A stretch of DNA of 64,000 nt, from assembly GCF_000292915.1 (NCBI RefSeq), contig NC_018514.1, forward strand, positions 2,108,001 through 2,172,000. Reading direction: 5' to 3'. The stretch's first letter is position 1. The number at the start of each line of letters is the position of its first letter. Of the stretch, positions 56,042-64,000 are shown one piece after another. Made by a program: the position numbers and the translations under genes. The stretch is from Burkholderia cepacia GG4 (GTDB lineage Bacteria > Pseudomonadota > Gammaproteobacteria > Burkholderiales > Burkholderiaceae). A model generated the notes under the pieces. That model ran no database searches, was not told the origin of the DNA, and was given only the letters and a program-made list of their open reading frames with translations.

Positions 56042-56452
56042 ATGGTCAAGTTCCAGCCCGACGGGTGGCATACCGTCACGCCTCGGATCGTCGTGCCCGA
56101 TCCCGAGCACCTGGTCGCCTTCATCAGGTCGGTGTTTCACGCGCAAGGCGAATTCCGCCCCGGACTGCCTGCCGAACTCCGGATCGGCGATTCCGTCGTG
56201 ATGGTGAGCGGCGGAGACGGCGTTCGCGATGCGATGCCGGCGTTCCTGTACGTCTACGTCGAGAACGCCGATTCGACCTATCGGCGAGCGCTTGGCGCGA
56301 ATGCAATTTCGCTCGAAGCGCCGGCCGACATGCCATACGGCGACAGACGAGCGATGGTCAGGGATCCGTGGGGAAACACCTGGCAGATCGCCACGCACCG
56401 GCGCGACCTGTCGACTGCCGAGATCCGGTCGCGGCTGCCCGACGGCGGGTAG
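56042..56452 (+). CDS. VOC (glyoxalase/PhnB-like) family protein
   Basis: 136 residues beginning MVKFQPDGWHTVTPRIVVPD with the paired beta-alpha-beta-beta-beta layout and the closing RAMVRDPWGNTWQIATHRRDLS typical of PhnB-like VOC proteins. The C-terminal metal Glu of glyoxalases is replaced by other residues, so a non-glyoxalase role is likely. Starts 22 bases after the lipoprotein frame ends; RBS is weak. Confidence 0.8.
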   Translation: MVKFQPDGWHTVTPRIVVPDPEHLVAFIRSVFHAQGEFRPGLPAELRIGDSVVMVSGGDGVRDAMPAFLYVYVENADSTYRRALGANAISLEAPADMPYGDRRAMVRDPWGNTWQIATHRRDLSTAEIRSRLPDGG

Positions 56453-56719
56453 CGGAGCCGGGGCCGCGGTACGATTCGGGTTGCGGCCCCGACAATCGGC
56501 ACGCCGTTCTCCACGACACCGCCTCCGCCCTCCGCCTCACCCTTCTGTCGCAGCCGTCCAGATTCGCGTCGCGTGCAGATAAAAACTTCCGTTCCCCGCC
56601 GCCGTTAACCCGTTCGCAGTCCAGGCGCCCCGCATTGCGACGCGGCGCCCGTCGTCGTTCGTGATCCGGAATCCATCTCCGCCGTCGGCCGCCCTGCGGG
56701 CCTGCGGCAAGGGAACGTC

Positions 56720-58279
56720 ATGCGAAAACTCACTATCCGCGGTGGCCTCGTCGCCACCGTCACCGGCTATACCGTGCTGCTCGTGCTGGTCGTCGGCGCC
56801 TGCATCGCCGCGCTCTACGCCGGCAACGGCTCGCTCGAGGCGATGTACCGCGACGACACCGCGTCGCTGCTGCACCTGAAAACCAGCTCGGAACGCATGC
56901 TCGTGCTACGCGAACGCGTGAGCGACGTCGCGCAGATCATCAGCGCCGGCCAGCCTGCCAAGGCGGAAATCGCGCAGCTCCATACGCTCCTCCAGCAGAG
57001 CGACGACGAACTGGACGCGTACGCGCGCCTGCATGTACGCGACGCCGGCGAGCAGACCCTGTTCGACACGCTTCGCAATCGCCGCCGCACGCTGCTCGAC
57101 CAAGTGTTCCTGAAGGCGCTGTCGCAACTCGACCACGACAACGCATTCGACTTCCTCGACACGCACCGCACTGCACCGCCGGCGCTGTTCGCCGCCTACC
57201 AGGAAGCGATCGACGCGCTCGAAACGTTCCAGGTCGCTCGCCAGAAGGCCCGCTACGATGCGGCCGGCGAGCGCTTTCAGCGGATCGTGTGGACCATGGC
57301 GGCGGTGGCCGCGCTCGCGCTGGTCGTCGGCTTCGTTGCGCAGCGCGTGCTCACGAAGGCGATCATCGCGCCGATCCATCTCGCCGTCGCGCATTTCGAC
57401 CGGATCTCGAAAGGCGACCTGACCGGCACGGTCGTCATTCCCGGTGAAAACGAAATGGCGTACCTGTTGCATGCGCTGAAGCGGATGCAGGACGGTCTCG
57501 TCGACACCGTGAACCAGGTGCGCACGAGCACGGAGACGATCGTCGGCGACGTCCGCACGATCGCGAGCGGCAACGTCGATCTTTCCGCGCGCACCGAGCA
57601 GCAGGCGGTATCGCTGCAGCAGGCCGCGGCGAGCGTGGAGCAGCTGACCGCAACCGTACGCCAGAACGCGGACAACGCGCGCGATGCACGCACTTATGCA
57701 GCGGGCGCGGCCGGCATCGCAACGAGGGGCGGAGACGCGATGCAGCGCGTCGTCGAAACGATGTCGGCGATATCACACAGCGCCGCGCGAATCTCCGGCA
57801 TCGTCGGCGTGATCGAGAGCATCGCGTTCCAGACGAACATCCTCGCATTGAACGCCGCCGTCGAGGCGGCACGCGCGGGCGAACAGGGGCGCGGCTTCGC
57901 GGTAGTCGCAACCGAGGTGCGCGGGCTCGCGCAGCGCTGCGCGGCGGCGGCGAAGGAAATCCGCGAACTCATCGGCAATTCGACGCAACGCGTCGAAGAC
58001 GGCAGCGGTCTCGTTGCGCTCGCAGGTTCGGCAATGACCGAGCTCGTCGCCGCGGTCGAGCGTGTGAACGCGATCATGGGCGAAACGAGCATCGCGTTCG
58101 ACGAGCAGTCGGCCGGTATCGAGCAGGTGAATGCCGCCGTGATCCAGATGGAGCAGACGATGCAGCGCAACGCCGCGCTGGTCGAGGAAGCGGCCGCCGC
58201 GGCGCTGTCGCTCGAGGATCAGGGCGCGCGGCTGAGCGATGCCGTCGCGCAATTCCGTCTTCGCGAAGCGGCGGCGTAA
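56720..58279 (+). CDS. Methyl-accepting chemotaxis protein
   Basis: 519 residues: TM1 (about 9-33), a periplasmic four-helix-bundle sensor of about 155 residues, TM2 (about 193-213), HAMP, and a signalling domain with the conserved hairpin tip ESIAFQTNILALNAAVEAAR and GRGFAVVATEVRGLAQRC. The tip has Cys where most have Ser (LAQRC versus LAQRS). No C-terminal CheR-binding pentapeptide. The ligand is unknown; no chemotaxis genes are adjacent, as usual for accessory receptors. Confidence 0.93.
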   Translation: MRKLTIRGGLVATVTGYTVLLVLVVGACIAALYAGNGSLEAMYRDDTASLLHLKTSSERMLVLRERVSDVAQIISAGQPAKAEIAQLHTLLQQSDDELDAYARLHVRDAGEQTLFDTLRNRRRTLLDQVFLKALSQLDHDNAFDFLDTHRTAPPALFAAYQEAIDALETFQVARQKARYDAAGERFQRIVWTMAAVAALALVVGFVAQRVLTKAIIAPIHLAVAHFDRISKGDLTGTVVIPGENEMAYLLHALKRMQDGLVDTVNQVRTSTETIVGDVRTIASGNVDLSARTEQQAVSLQQAAASVEQLTATVRQNADNARDARTYAAGAAGIATRGGDAMQRVVETMSAISHSAARISGIVGVIESIAFQTNILALNAAVEAARAGEQGRGFAVVATEVRGLAQRCAAAAKEIRELIGNSTQRVEDGSGLVALAGSAMTELVAAVERVNAIMGETSIAFDEQSAGIEQVNAAVIQMEQTMQRNAALVEEAAAAALSLEDQGARLSDAVAQFRLREAAA

Positions 58280-58321
58280 TGTAAGCGGCGCGGCTCCGGA
58301 TTGCGGGGTGACCGACACCTC

Positions 58322-58349
58322 ACGACACCGGGCCGCAGCCCGGTGTCGT
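58322..58349. terminator. Bidirectional hairpin after the MCP gene
   Basis: Perfect 12-base stem ACGACACCGGGC / GCCCGGTGTCGT with a 4-base loop between convergent genes. Confidence 0.6.
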
Positions 58350-58388
58350 TGCCGGCAAAATGGGGATCGTCCGGTGTACGGCTCGCGT

Positions 58389-58772
58389 CTAGACTGCCCG
58401 TTCCAGCAGGTCCGTCGCGAAAGACTGCGCATGCGCGACGGCCTCCTGCGCATCGGGGAATACACCGAGCTGCTCCCAGTGCTCTTCGGCCGCGTAGGTT
58501 CCCCTCACCGCCAGCGCCCGCTGAACACGCAACTGCGCCGCGTAGCTGCCGTCGTCCAGTGGCCGGGCCGTCGCGACGACCTTGTGCGGCGGGCTCGCTC
58601 GCTCCGGCTGAACCAGCTCGACGGAGCCACCGGCCGTGCCGACAGTCATCAACTCGTTCCTGGCCTTGCAGTCCGGACAATAGAAGCACCATCCCGCGTC
58701 ATCCTGCTGGGACCTGACCTGCCCGCGCGCCAGCACGGCACGACATTCAACGTTTTCGCAGATGAACGGCAT
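58389..58772 (-). CDS. Hypothetical small zinc-ribbon-like protein
   Basis: 127 residues; the N-terminal 45 carry CENVEC and CFYCPDC, two Cys pairs that could bind one zinc. The rest (VELVQPERASPPHKVVATARP, EEHWEQLGVFPDAQEAVAHA) has no motif I know. Convergent with the MCP gene. Function unknown. Confidence 0.6.
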   Translation of the reverse strand: MPFICENVECRAVLARGQVRSQQDDAGWCFYCPDCKARNELMTVGTAGGSVELVQPERASPPHKVVATARPLDDGSYAAQLRVQRALAVRGTYAAEEHWEQLGVFPDAQEAVAHAQSFATDLLERAV

Positions 58773-58921
58773 AGCAGTCTCCGAAGTTGTTTGACGGAAA
58801 TCCTAGCATGTCCATCGGCGGCCAACCATCGGCTTTGTTGCCGTGCCGATGCGTCGGCTCGCGCGCCCACTACCACCCGGGGATACACTGTCCGTCCGAT
58901 CACCGAACCGAGACATTCCCC

Positions 58922-59443
58922 ATGCTGATCCGCGTTGCGACCCCGTCCGATGCCGCCCCGCTTGCCGAGTTGAAACGCGACACGTTTCGCGAAACCTTTC
59001 TGCATGACGGATACGGCATCGACTACCCGCCGAACGATCTTGCCGCATACGAGGCCGACAGCTACTCGGTGGAAACGGTCACGCGCCAGCTCAACGATCC
59101 GCAGTGCCGGACGTGGGTCGCCGAAAGCGATGACGGCCGGCTCGTCGGCTATGCGCACGCAGGACCGTGCAAGCTCCCGCACCCGGAAGTCGCGGACGGT
59201 TCGGGGGAGATCCATCAAATCTATCTTCGGCGCAGTACCCAGGGAACCGGCGCCGGACGCGCATTGTTCGACTCCGCGCTGGATTATCTGGCGGCGGAGC
59301 GCCCCGGCCCGATATGGCTAGGCGTGTGGTCCGGCAACACGAAGGCGATCGCTTTCTACGAGAAGGCGGGCTTCAAGCGGGTCGGCACGTACGATTTCAA
59401 GGTCGGCGAATCGGCCGACCTGGAGTTCATCTACCGTCGCTGA
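58922..59443 (+). CDS. GNAT-family N-acetyltransferase
   Basis: 173 residues with motif A RRSTQGTGAGRALFDSAL (acetyl-CoA pyrophosphate loop) after GEIHQIYL, and motif B WSGNTKAIAFYEKAGF. N-terminal MLIRVATPSDAAPLAELKRDTF is typical of Rim/PaiA-like GNATs. Substrate unknown. Confidence 0.9.
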   Translation: MLIRVATPSDAAPLAELKRDTFRETFLHDGYGIDYPPNDLAAYEADSYSVETVTRQLNDPQCRTWVAESDDGRLVGYAHAGPCKLPHPEVADGSGEIHQIYLRRSTQGTGAGRALFDSALDYLAAERPGPIWLGVWSGNTKAIAFYEKAGFKRVGTYDFKVGESADLEFIYRR

Positions 59444-59693
59444 CGCCAGGGCTGGCGAACCCTGCGCGATTGACGCGTCCTGACCCATCGGGTCATCTTG
59501 AATCCATGCAGCTCGATCCGATTTCCCTCGCAACGGTCATCACGACGACGCCCATCGGCAACGGTGGGTCGTCCGGGATACGCACGCGGTAACCTTCGCA
59601 GCTGCATGTCACCAGCGCCCGCCGGCAAGCGACGGGGCGCTTCGCGTTGACGGCTCCATGCTTGCTCCGGCATCACATTAGCCAGGAGTCGCC
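59444..59693. other. Intergenic, possible remnant on minus strand
   Basis: A minus-strand frame near 59610-59500 yields protein-like GYRVRIPDDPPLPMGVVVMT, but only about 39 codons are open after a GTG. Not called as a gene. Confidence 0.25.
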
Positions 59694-60026
59694 ATGAACG
59701 AAGTCGATCGTCGAAGCCGGAGCAGCGAGCACGAGGTGCTGCTCGTCGTCTCGATTCAAACCCTTCCCGGAAAGCGTCACGAGCAGATTGCCGCATTTGA
59801 ACGCCTGGCGCCCATTGTGCGGGCCGAACCCGGGTGTCGCCAGTACAACCTGCATCCCGTCGTCGGCGACGAGAACGGCTTCGTGCTGATCGAACGCTGG
59901 GCATCGGCACAAGCGCTGGCCGCTCACGACGTGACGCCTCACATGATCGCCAACGACGCACGGACCGCGGCGTTCAGGGCCGCACCCGCGAAGGTGCTGC
60001 GGCTGGCGCCCGACAGTGTCGCGTAG
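59694..60026 (+). CDS. Antibiotic-biosynthesis-monooxygenase (ABM) domain protein
   Basis: 110 residues; ferredoxin-like ABM fold with LLVVSIQTLPGKRHEQIAAFERL, EPGCRQYNLHPVVGDENGFVLIERW and HMIANDARTAAF. Members are cofactor-free monooxygenases, quinone-reducing proteins (YgiN) or autoinducer-related LsrG. RBS CAGGAG. Role here unknown. Confidence 0.85.
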   Translation: MNEVDRRSRSSEHEVLLVVSIQTLPGKRHEQIAAFERLAPIVRAEPGCRQYNLHPVVGDENGFVLIERWASAQALAAHDVTPHMIANDARTAAFRAAPAKVLRLAPDSVA

Positions 60027-60031
60027 ATGGA

Positions 60032-60062
60032 ACGACGCCGGCCCGAACCGGTCCGGCGTCGT
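60032..60062. terminator. Hairpin between ABM and amidohydrolase genes
   Basis: Perfect 10-base stem ACGACGCCGG / CCGGCGTCGT with an 11-base loop in a 50-base gap between convergent genes. Confidence 0.6.
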
Positions 60063-60076
60063 CCGCATGCGATCGC

Positions 60077-61549
60077 TCAGTAGTGACTGCGCCCCCACAG
60101 CGTCTTCGGCTCGTCGAGCAGGCGCCGCAACCCGCTACGTTCGATCATGGTCGCCGCGACCTCCATCACGCGTTCGAGAATCTCGTTCTCGTCGACCGAC
60201 AGCACGCGACGATCCTCCATCAACACTTGGCCGCCGACCATCGTCATGCACACGTCGGCCGCGTTCGCAAAACACGTCACGCGATACACGGGCATGTTCA
60301 TCGGCATCATGTGCGGACGGAACAGGTCGACGAGGATGACGTCGGCAAGCTTGCCGGCTTCCAGCGAGCCGATCTCGTGATCGAGCGACAGCGCCTTCGC
60401 CGCGTCGATCGTCACCATCTCCAGCACCTTGCCGTGCGGCAGCACGTCCGGGTCGCGGAAATGGCGACGATGGTAGTGCATGCACTGCCACATGTGACGG
60501 AACATGTCGTAGCCGCGATCAGGCGCCGCGCCGTCCGACGCGATCGCGACCGTCACGCCCGCATCGATCAGTTCGGGCACCGGGCAGCGGCCGATGATCG
60601 ACATGATCGCGCTCGGGTTGTGGATGATCGCGGTGCCGGTTTCCACGCACGCGGCGATGTCGTCATCGGTCAGGTCGATGCTGTGCGACATGAACGACGT
60701 CGGGCCGAGCAGCCCGAGCTCGCGATGCGCGAACGCGAGCGTGCCCGCGCGGTGCCCGTCCTGCGTGAACGTCAGCCCGCGCGCGCGCGCGAGTGCGCCG
60801 TAGCGCGCAGCCTGGTCGCGGAATTCGCGCTCGTACTGCGCGAGCTCCGGGTCATGCTCCGGCCCGTAGACCGGCAGTGTCACCGCGATCTTGATTCGGC
60901 CGTCGGCATCGCCGTGGCACGAGTCGATGATGTCTTCGCATACGTCGTACATCGTGTCGAAGTCGATGTCGCGCGTGTCGCTGCCGTCCGGCGTGTGGCG
61001 CGTGTACGCACGCGGCGCGGGCGGGCGCGACGGGCCGACCGCGACGATCGAGCGCGTGCCGGTGCGCACGACCGCGTCGCAATGGCGCCGCGCGTAGACA
61101 GGATCGTCGACGCGCATGATCGAGTTGCCGCCGCCGAGCAGCGACACGCCCGTCGTCACGCCGGCCTTCAGCCGTTCGAGCGCCGCGAGATGCGATTCGG
61201 TTTCCCAGAACGCCTCGTCCGACGCGCGCGTGTAGATCGTCTCGGCCGCGGCCGACCAGGCGTCGCCGTCCGCGCCGCCGATCGTGCGCAGCATCGCGTG
61301 GCCCGCGTGCGCATGCGAATCGATCAGGCCCGGCAACACGGCCTTGCGGCGCGCGTCGATCGTGCGCGCGGCGCGGTAGCGCGCCTGCAATTCGGCGGTG
61401 TCGCCGACGGCGACGATCCGGTCGCCCTTCACGGCGACCGCGCCGTTCTCGATCACGCGCCGCTGCGGGTCCATCGTGATCACGCAGCCGTTCGCGATCA
61501 GGGTGTCGATCGCTTCGCGCGTGCCGGCGGCTTGGTCCTCGGTAGTCAT
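60077..61549 (-). CDS. Amidohydrolase (cytosine-deaminase / chlorohydrolase type)
   Basis: 490-residue metal-dependent hydrolase. HxH is H79/H81 in GLIDSHAHAGH; further ligands lie in the FMSHSIDL and ASDGAAPDRG segments. An N-terminal composite beta-domain (GCVITMDPQRRVIENGAVAV) and the closing AGKLADVILVDL are typical of the ATZ/TRZ-guanine deaminase group. It would deaminate or dechlorinate a heterocycle or similar amide. Leftward, downstream of a Na+/solute symporter and porin, so it probably acts on the compound imported by them. Start at ATG 61549. Confidence 0.88.
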   Translation of the reverse strand: MTTEDQAAGTREAIDTLIANGCVITMDPQRRVIENGAVAVKGDRIVAVGDTAELQARYRAARTIDARRKAVLPGLIDSHAHAGHAMLRTIGGADGDAWSAAAETIYTRASDEAFWETESHLAALERLKAGVTTGVSLLGGGNSIMRVDDPVYARRHCDAVVRTGTRSIVAVGPSRPPAPRAYTRHTPDGSDTRDIDFDTMYDVCEDIIDSCHGDADGRIKIAVTLPVYGPEHDPELAQYEREFRDQAARYGALARARGLTFTQDGHRAGTLAFAHRELGLLGPTSFMSHSIDLTDDDIAACVETGTAIIHNPSAIMSIIGRCPVPELIDAGVTVAIASDGAAPDRGYDMFRHMWQCMHYHRRHFRDPDVLPHGKVLEMVTIDAAKALSLDHEIGSLEAGKLADVILVDLFRPHMMPMNMPVYRVTCFANAADVCMTMVGGQVLMEDRRVLSVDENEILERVMEVAATMIERSGLRRLLDEPKTLWGRSHY

Positions 61550-61598
61550 CGATGAGTGTCCTGTTGTGGTTCTGAATGATCGGGATGCCGTCGAACGG

Positions 61599-61625
61599 AA
61601 AAACCGCCGGGCGGCTGCCCGGCGG
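61599..61625 (-). terminator. Intrinsic terminator after the symporter gene
   Basis: Read on the minus strand: CCGCCGGGC, loop, GCCCGGCGG, then TTTTT. It sits between the symporter stop (61653) and the amidohydrolase start (61549), so it would end or attenuate read-through into the amidohydrolase. Confidence 0.72.
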
Positions 61626-61652
61626 CTCGACGGCGACATCCCGCCTGCGTGG

Positions 61653-63131
61653 TCACGCGGAGCCGACCGGCGCTGCCACCCGTGCCTTCAGCTTGCGCTG
61701 TACCGCGCTGATCGCGATGAACACCACCGCGTTCGCGGCGAGCGCGACGAGCCCGGGGTTGATCGACGTCAGCGTGCTCGATGCGCCGGGGAACAGCGCT
61801 GCGAGCGTCACGCCGTAGTAGTTCGTCATCGCGATCACGATCGCACCGGCGACGATCCCCGCGAATGCGCCTTCCCGCGTGCCGAACGGCCGCTTCAGGA
61901 AGCTCGACGCGAGCATCGGCACGAGCTGCGTGAGCAGGCTCGACGAGAAGATCGCGAGCGTGACGAAGGTTGCACCGCCGCGCAGCACGAAGTAGACGAC
62001 CACCAGCGTGAAGATCGGCAGCGCGATCCGCGCGACGCGCGTCACCTCGCGGTCGGTCGCATTCGGTGCGAAGCCTTCGCGGTAGATGTTGCGCGCGATC
62101 GTCGTCGACGCGTTCAGCATGATCAGCGAGCCCGGCACCAGCGCGGTCAACAGACCCGTGCCGCCGACGATGCCGACGAACCACGCGGGGAACGTCTGCT
62201 TCACGAGGCGCAGCAGTGCGAGGTCGGTCTGTGCACCTTCGAGCCCGTGCACCGTCATCACGGCCGCGAAGCCGACGAGGAACAGGAACGCGATCAGCAC
62301 CTGGTACAGCGGCATCAGGATCACGTTGCGGCGCAGCGCGCGTTCGTCCTTCGCGACGTAGATCGCGGTGAAGCCGTGCGGGTACAGGTAGTAGCCGAGC
62401 GACGTGAGCAGGATCGTCGAGTTGTACCAGCTCAGGTTGAAGCCGTGCTCGGGCATGCGCAGCAGCTCCGGATGCGCGGCGTCGATCTTCGCGAACATCT
62501 CGCCGAGGCCGCCGTAGTAGTGCATCGGCAGGTACAGGCCGAGGAAGATCGCGATCGCGAGGATCAGCACGTCCTTGAAGATTGCGATGCTCGCCGAGCC
62601 GTGGATGCCCGATACGACCATGTAGACCGCCATCAGCGTCGCGGCGATCCAGATCGCGGCCGATTGCGGAATCAGCCCGTACGACATCTCCGACACGATC
62701 ACGCCGAGGCCGCGCAACTGGATCATCAGCAGCGACACCATCGCGAACACGGCGACGACCGACACCAGCACGCCGATCGCGCGGCTGTCGTACTTCGACG
62801 CGAAGTAATCGGCGAACGACACGAGTCCGCGCTCCTTCGCATAGCGCCACACCGCGGGCAGCATCCAGTAGCCGATCACGAACGCGAGGCAGCCGTACGA
62901 CAGGATGTAGAACGCGGGCACGCCCTTGCTGTAGGTCCAGCCGCTCGCGCCGAGGAACGAGAACGTCGAGAACGCCTCGCCGGCCATCAGCAGGAACGTG
63001 AGCAGCGAGCCGAAGCCGCGCCCGCCGACCGCCCACTGTTCGAGCGTGAGCTTGCGGCCGCGCCGCGCATTCACGCCGATCGCGAGCGCGAACACGGCGA
63101 ACGCCGCGATGATGATGATCGATGCGTTCAT
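61653..63131 (-). CDS. Sodium:solute symporter (SSS family)
   Basis: 492 residues with about 13 TM helices. Starts MNASIIIIAAFAVFALAIGV, then EQWAVGGRGFGSLLTFLLMAGE, the family's TM1-TM2 region, and GTGLLTALVPGSLIMLNASTT in mid-protein. Imports a small acid, pantothenate/acetate-like or nucleobase using Na+. ATG overlaps the DUF3311 stop by four bases, the usual DUF3311-SSS pair. Confidence 0.9.
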   Translation of the reverse strand: MNASIIIIAAFAVFALAIGVNARRGRKLTLEQWAVGGRGFGSLLTFLLMAGEAFSTFSFLGASGWTYSKGVPAFYILSYGCLAFVIGYWMLPAVWRYAKERGLVSFADYFASKYDSRAIGVLVSVVAVFAMVSLLMIQLRGLGVIVSEMSYGLIPQSAAIWIAATLMAVYMVVSGIHGSASIAIFKDVLILAIAIFLGLYLPMHYYGGLGEMFAKIDAAHPELLRMPEHGFNLSWYNSTILLTSLGYYLYPHGFTAIYVAKDERALRRNVILMPLYQVLIAFLFLVGFAAVMTVHGLEGAQTDLALLRLVKQTFPAWFVGIVGGTGLLTALVPGSLIMLNASTTIARNIYREGFAPNATDREVTRVARIALPIFTLVVVYFVLRGGATFVTLAIFSSSLLTQLVPMLASSFLKRPFGTREGAFAGIVAGAIVIAMTNYYGVTLAALFPGASSTLTSINPGLVALAANAVVFIAISAVQRKLKARVAAPVGSA

Positions 63132-63340
63132 CGCGCGTCTCCCGTGCGGCCGTCGCGGGCCGCGTCGCGCTCGTCGAGATGGAACAGGATCGCGAGGATC
63201 GCGGCAGTCGCCGCCATCCAGATCAGGTTCCACACGAGCAGGAACGGCAGCCCGAACAGCAGCGGCCGCACCTCCGCGATCGAGCCGCCGGTGTACATCC
63301 CGACGAACGGCAGCGCCGCCAGCAACAATTTGAATTTCAT
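63128..63340 (-). CDS. DUF3311 small membrane protein
   Basis: 70 residues with two TM helices (FKLLLAALPFVGMYTGGSIA and FLLVWNLIWMAATAAILAILF). DUF3311 proteins are regular companions of SSS symporters and probably form a small accessory subunit. Overlaps the symporter start by four bases and has GGAG before its ATG. Confidence 0.88.
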   Translation of the reverse strand: MKFKLLLAALPFVGMYTGGSIAEVRPLLFGLPFLLVWNLIWMAATAAILAILFHLDERDAARDGRTGDAR

Positions 63341-63379
63341 TTGAGTCTCCTCCGGAAGACACGCGAACGCGTCAGAACA

Positions 63380-64000
63380 TCAGAACTTCTGGCGGATGCC
63401 GACCACCACCGCCACTTGCGACGTCGTCGTCGACGGACCATCGGTACCGTCGATCCACGCATGGCCGACGCCCGACGACGCCTTCTGGTAGAAGCCGTTC
63501 ACGTACACGTCGGTGCGCTTGGACAGCAGGTACTGCATGCCGGCGGACACCTGCTGATAGTGACCGTCGTCGCCGCCGCGCGAGACCTTCGTATACGTGT
63601 AGCCGGCCGCGGCCATCAGCGCGGGCGTGATCAGGTAGCGCACGCTGCCTTCGTAGTTGCTGAAGCGCAGCGCGCCGCCCGTCGCCTGGCCGAAGTTCGA
63701 GCCCGTGTACAGCAGCCCGAGCGTCGCCTGCCCGATCGCGTAGCTCGCGCCCGCGCCCCAGATCTGCTGGCGCACCGCGCTCGACAGGCCGGCGCCGAAC
63801 ACCGACGCCGATCCCGGGTAGTAGTTGTCGGATGCGACCGCGCCGGTCGCGCTGGCCGCCGGATGGTTCACGCGCGTATAGGCGGCGCCCGCGTTCAGCG
63901 GCCCGTGCGCATACGTGACGCCCGCGCTCCAGCTGTTGTCGTTCGCGAAGCCCGTCGCGTTCGAGAACCCGTACATCAGGTTCGCCTGCAGGCCGGCGAT
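63380..64000 (-). CDS. Gram-negative porin, C-terminal part
   Basis: The last 207 codons of a Burkholderia-type porin run to the window edge: NLMYGFSNATG, VSAGMQYLLSKRTDVYVNGFYQKA and the terminal VAVVVGIRQKF. Upstream of DUF3311 and the symporter by 39 bases in the same direction, so it is probably part of the same uptake operon. The N-terminus, signal peptide and promoter lie outside. Confidence 0.92.
   Translation of the reverse strand: MAGLQANLMYGFSNATGFANDNSWSAGVTYAHGPLNAGAAYTRVNHPAASATGAVASDNYYPGSASVFGAGLSSAVRQQIWGAGASYAIGQATLGLLYTGSNFGQATGGALRFSNYEGSVRYLITPALMAAAGYTYTKVSRGGDDGHYQQVSAGMQYLLSKRTDVYVNGFYQKASSGVGHAWIDGTDGPSTTTSQVAVVVGIRQKF

Noticed and set aside
59500..59616. 39-codon minus-strand ORF starting GTG
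   Set aside because: Protein-like wording but no RBS, no homologue known to me and very short.

Overview
The window looks like an accessory-rich stretch of a Burkholderia genome, probably Burkholderia cepacia complex and probably a secondary chromosome. This is inferred from very high GC with strong GC3 bias (which opens long false ORFs opposite real genes), porins of the Burkholderia 'Gram-negative porin' type, many LysR regulators, and Burkholderiales families such as DUF3348/DUF802/DUF2894 and DUF2970. I saw no rRNA, tRNA, CRISPR array, IS element or prophage.

Layout. 1-6.4 kb: start of a likely O-methyltransferase, an O-acetylhomoserine sulfhydrylase, and a leftward cassette of TonB receptor, PnuC-type vitamin transporter and aminoglycoside-phosphotransferase-fold kinase (probable vitamin or nucleoside salvage). 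6.4-22.6 kb: a complete quinohemoprotein amine dehydrogenase (QHNDH) system. qhpA-qhpD-qhpC-qhpB plus an acyl-CoA synthetase run left. An aldehyde dehydrogenase, a HiPIP, an AcoR-like sigma-54 activator, qhpF, qhpE, qhpG and a porin run right. Together they read as amine uptake, periplasmic oxidation to aldehyde, then acid, then acyl-CoA, with all maturation factors for the cross-linked CTQ subunit. Three sigma-54 promoters and two copies of one palindrome (TCTCAA-N-TTGAGA) suggest one regulon.

22.6-31.4 kb: a DUF2970 protein; a large PNPOx-like/ferredoxin-reductase fusion with a hexanucleotide-repeat linker plus a GST and divergent LysR; a TetR-controlled SDR / Baeyer-Villiger monooxygenase / hydrolase operon with a readable promoter-operator. 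31.5-36.6 kb: a carboxymuconolactone decarboxylase-like protein, a collagen-like (Gly-Thr-Ser)44 lipoprotein, an ICMT-like membrane methyltransferase and a decayed stretch. 36.6-43.8 kb: an FMN reductase and a leftward DUF3348-DUF802-OmpA-DUF2894 operon that I read as an uncharacterised MotA/MotB (Zorya-like) ion-driven membrane machine, then a DUF1444-like gene.

43.9-64 kb: LysE exporter, a D-tartrate dehydratase / DctA / LysR cluster, a pyridine nucleotide-disulfide oxidoreductase, a LysR-MDR pair around a perfect palindrome, a CynX-like MFS transporter, an amino-acid-binding protein, two small proteins, a chemotaxis receptor, GNAT and ABM proteins, and a leftward porin-DUF3311-Na+/solute symporter-amidohydrolase uptake/deamination cluster that leaves the window.

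Most interesting: the QHNDH regulon logic with a HiPIP and a non-AraC regulator, and the MotAB-like DUF802 system. All family assignments come from reading motifs by eye; no database search was run.
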